The notes under the pieces were generated by a model. That model had not been told where the DNA came from. It did no database searches and saw nothing but the letters and a program-made list of their open reading frames with translations. From Actinomycetes bacterium (lineage in GTDB: Bacteria > Actinomycetota > Acidimicrobiia > Acidimicrobiales > RAAP-2), in NCBI GenBank assembly GCA_021849435.1, contig JAJZSX010000095.1:1-8350 (forward strand): 8,350 nt of DNA, read 5' to 3'. Numbering within the stretch: the stretch's first letter is position 1; each line of letters starts with the position of its first letter. Position numbers and translations under genes: made by a program. Shown here piece after piece: positions 6,449-8,350 of this stretch.

Positions 6449-7266
6449 GCGTTCCACCCCAGGTGGTCGATGGGACCGTGTCCGTGGCCGAGGTGCCAGT
6501 TGGCGGCCGAGTTGAGCGCGGCGAGCACGAAGGACTTCGCGTCACGAACCGCGTTGGGTAGTGGTCGGCCATACGCGAGCCCGGCGGCGACCGCCGCGGC
6601 GAGCGAACAGCCCGTGCCGTGGTCGTTTGTGGTCTCGACCCGCGGTCCGTCAAGCACGCTCACGCCGTCGTTGTCCATCAAGACGTCCGGCGCGTGCGAC
6701 TGAACCGAGGCGTTCGTGCGCAGGTGACCACCCTTCACGAGTACCGCCCTCGGGCCGAGTGCGAGAAGTCGTCCAGCGAGCTCGATCATGTCCTCGAGGG
6801 TCTTGACGTCGCGTACGTCGACGCCCGCGAGCACGGCTGCCTCGCCGAGATTCGGCGTGATCAGCATCGCATGGGGCACCAAGGCATCGCGGTAGGCCTC
6901 GACCCCGCCTTCATCCATGAGCGCGTGTCCAGTGGTTGAGACGAGTACTGGGTCGACAACGAGGTTGGCCAGTCGGCCCGCGCTGGCGAGCTCGGCGACG
7001 AGCAGGACCGTGGCGGGCTGGGCGAGCATGCCGGTCTTGACCGCGTTGACCGTGAAGTCCGAGAGCACGGCGTCGACCTGGGAGCGAACATCTTCGGGTT
7101 CGAGCGCGATTACACGAGTCACTGCGAGCGTGTTCTGGGCGGTGACGGCAGTGATGGCCGTGGTGCCGTGCACGCTGAACGCGCTGAAGGTTCGAAGGTC
7201 GGCCTGGATGCCGGCACCACCGCCGGAGTCCGAACCCGCGATGGTGAGTGCAGTGAGTGGATCCAC
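6445..7266 (-). CDS. thiD: Hydroxymethylpyrimidine/phosphomethylpyrimidine kinase
   Basis: This 273-residue ribokinase-fold enzyme phosphorylates HMP and HMP-phosphate to HMP-pyrophosphate, the pyrimidine half of thiamine. Diagnostic motifs are [14 protein letters not shown] (10-23) at the substrate site, VKTGM (77-81), [11 protein letters not shown] (103-113), ITPNLGEA (136-143) and the anion-hole motif [12 protein letters not shown] (214-225) with C220. The length is normal and there is no fused thiamine-phosphate synthase domain. The start is GTG 7266, 6 nt after TAGGGT, so it is probably leaderless and cannot carry a TPP riboswitch from that promoter. It is first in a two-gene unit with the membrane-anchored protein and is divergent from thiG. 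Confidence 0.95.
   Translation of the reverse strand: MDPLTALTIAGSDSGGGAGIQADLRTFSAFSVHGTTAITAVTAQNTLAVTRVIALEPEDVRSQVDAVLSDFTVNAVKTGMLAQPATVLLVAELASAGRLANLVVDPVLVSTTGHALMDEGGVEAYRDALVPHAMLITPNLGEAAVLAGVDVRDVKTLEDMIELAGRLLALGPRAVLVKGGHLRTNASVQSHAPDVLMDNDGVSVLDGPRVETTNDHGTGCSLAAAVAAGLAYGRPLPNAVRDAKSFVLAALNSAANWHLGHGHGPIDHLGWNA
6454..6460 (-). promoter_or_regulatory. Ribosome binding site of the membrane-anchored protein, inside thiD
   Basis: GGGGTGG on the minus strand lies 5 nt before GTG 6448, within the last codons of thiD. Together with the GTGA overlap it supports the 6448 start and translational coupling. Confidence 0.5.
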
Positions 7267-7272
7267 GCAGCA

Positions 7273-7278
7273 ACCCTA
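7273..7278 (-). promoter_or_regulatory. thiD -10 box (TAGGGT), leaderless
   Basis: TAGGGT on the minus strand is followed by six bases and GTG 7266, with no Shine-Dalgarno site. Nothing resembling a THI-box lies between promoter and start. Confidence 0.6.
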
Positions 7279-7282
7279 GTAA

Positions 7283-8164
<882 letters not shown>

Positions 8165-8166
8165 GC

Positions 8167-8179
8167 GTTAGCGGCTAAC
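8167..8179. promoter_or_regulatory. Palindrome GTTAGC-G-GCTAAC upstream of the MerR gene
   Basis: This is a perfect 6-bp inverted repeat around one central base, starting just after the thiG stop. The single-base centre makes an RNA hairpin unlikely and a DNA operator more plausible. It overlaps the next palindrome by 2 bp. Confidence 0.45.
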
Positions 8180-8193
8180 TACACGCGTGTAGT
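8178..8193. promoter_or_regulatory. 16-bp perfect palindrome, probable operator of the MerR gene
   Basis: ACTACACGCGTGTAGT is perfectly self-complementary and lies over the expected -35 region of the MerR-gene promoter (-10 at 8203-8208). The position suits a dimeric regulator, plausibly the MerR protein itself, but that is inference. Confidence 0.6.
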
Positions 8194-8202
8194 CCGTGCT
8201 GG

Positions 8203-8208
8203 TACGCT
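8203..8208 (+). promoter_or_regulatory. Putative -10 box (TACGCT) of the MerR gene
   Basis: TACGCT fits the TANNNT pattern of the window. Transcription would start near 8215, leaving a short leader of about 22 nt with a Shine-Dalgarno site before ATG 8237. Confidence 0.5.
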
Positions 8209-8223
8209 TGGAGTGCCTCGGTC

Positions 8224-8230
8224 GGGAGGG
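8224..8230 (+). promoter_or_regulatory. Ribosome binding site of the MerR gene
   Basis: GGGAGGG lies 6 nt before ATG 8237 and 9 nt before a second in-frame ATG at 8240; either could be used. Confidence 0.7.
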
Positions 8231-8236
8231 ACGCGA

Positions 8237-8350
8237 ATGATGCAACGTACGACGGGATTCAGTGGTCCGCTGGTCTGTCGGCTGACGGGGGTCACCTATC
8301 GTCAGCTCGACTACTGGGCGAGGACGGGGTTGGTGACGCCGTCGATCACG
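8237..8350 (+). CDS. MerR-family transcriptional regulator, N-terminal part only
   Basis: The first 38 codons are present and the gene runs off the window end. The sequence GFSGPLVCRLTGVTYRQLDYWARTGLVTPSIT contains the MerR-type winged-helix recognition motif (YRQLDYWARTGLV). It closely resembles, from memory, the N-terminus of actinobacterial regulators of the Mycobacterium Rv1830 type. These lack obvious metal-binding cysteines and are linked to growth or division control rather than metal resistance. A Shine-Dalgarno site at 8224-8230 supports ATG 8237. An in-frame GTG at 8213 would add eight residues but is only 4 nt from the -10 box. Two palindromes upstream suggest tight, possibly self, regulation. 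Confidence 0.8.
   Translation, partial: MMQRTTGFSGPLVCRLTGVTYRQLDYWARTGLVTPSIT

Noticed and set aside
5945..6703. 252-residue open frame on the plus strand
   Set aside because: It lies antisense to the membrane-anchored gene and thiD, has a low-complexity Arg/Gly/Val-rich composition, no motifs, and crosses two well-supported genes.
8213..8236. Extended MerR start at GTG 8213
   Set aside because: In frame, but only 4 nt after the -10 box, while a strong GGGAGGG site supports ATG 8237. Kept as a minor alternative.

Overview
The window comes from a GC-rich bacterium, most likely an actinobacterium. Supporting signs are GTG-rich start codons, a MerR-family N-terminus of the actinobacterial Rv1830 type, ThiG/ThiD versions of actinobacterial flavour, and a repeated TANNNT-N6/7-RTG promoter/start arrangement typical of leaderless actinobacterial transcripts. 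A deeper branch such as Acidimicrobiia is possible, but this is only a guess from general character.

Layout. Bases 1-77 are an AT-richer left flank. Bases 81-1232 are an apparently intact IS630-family insertion sequence, with its transposase on the minus strand and a TA target duplication on each side inside CTAG. It lies just upstream of an APC-family amino-acid permease (1272-2759, +). The permease converges on a YhdH/AcuI-type quinone or acryloyl-CoA reductase (2774-3760, -), and an 11-bp perfect hairpin inside the reductase 3' end can act as the permease terminator. That reductase diverges, across 37 bp, from an alpha/beta hydrolase (3798-4577, +). The hydrolase is followed by a polytopic membrane protein resembling GT87/DUF2029 glycosyltransferases (4608-5897, +). 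This converges, with both stop codons sharing one CTAG, on a small single-pass membrane protein (5894-6448, -). The small protein is translationally coupled by a GTGA overlap to thiD (6445-7266, -). thiD diverges from thiG (7385-8164, +). The window ends in the first 38 codons of a MerR-family regulator (8237 onward, +), preceded by two overlapping palindromes.

How it fits together. ThiD phosphorylates the pyrimidine precursor and ThiG builds the thiazole phosphate, so the divergent pair supplies both halves of thiamine. The other genes look like ordinary housekeeping or accessory metabolism with no shared pathway that I can see. The most interesting content is architectural. Five host promoters plus that of the transposase place a TANNNT box 6-7 nt before the start codon. 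The two host genes with a Shine-Dalgarno leader of their own start with ATG, while the leaderless host genes start with GTG. The insertion sequence has no stop codon of its own and gets TAG from its CTAG target. I found no CRISPR array, tRNA, rRNA, riboswitch, or recognisable defence or biosynthetic system.
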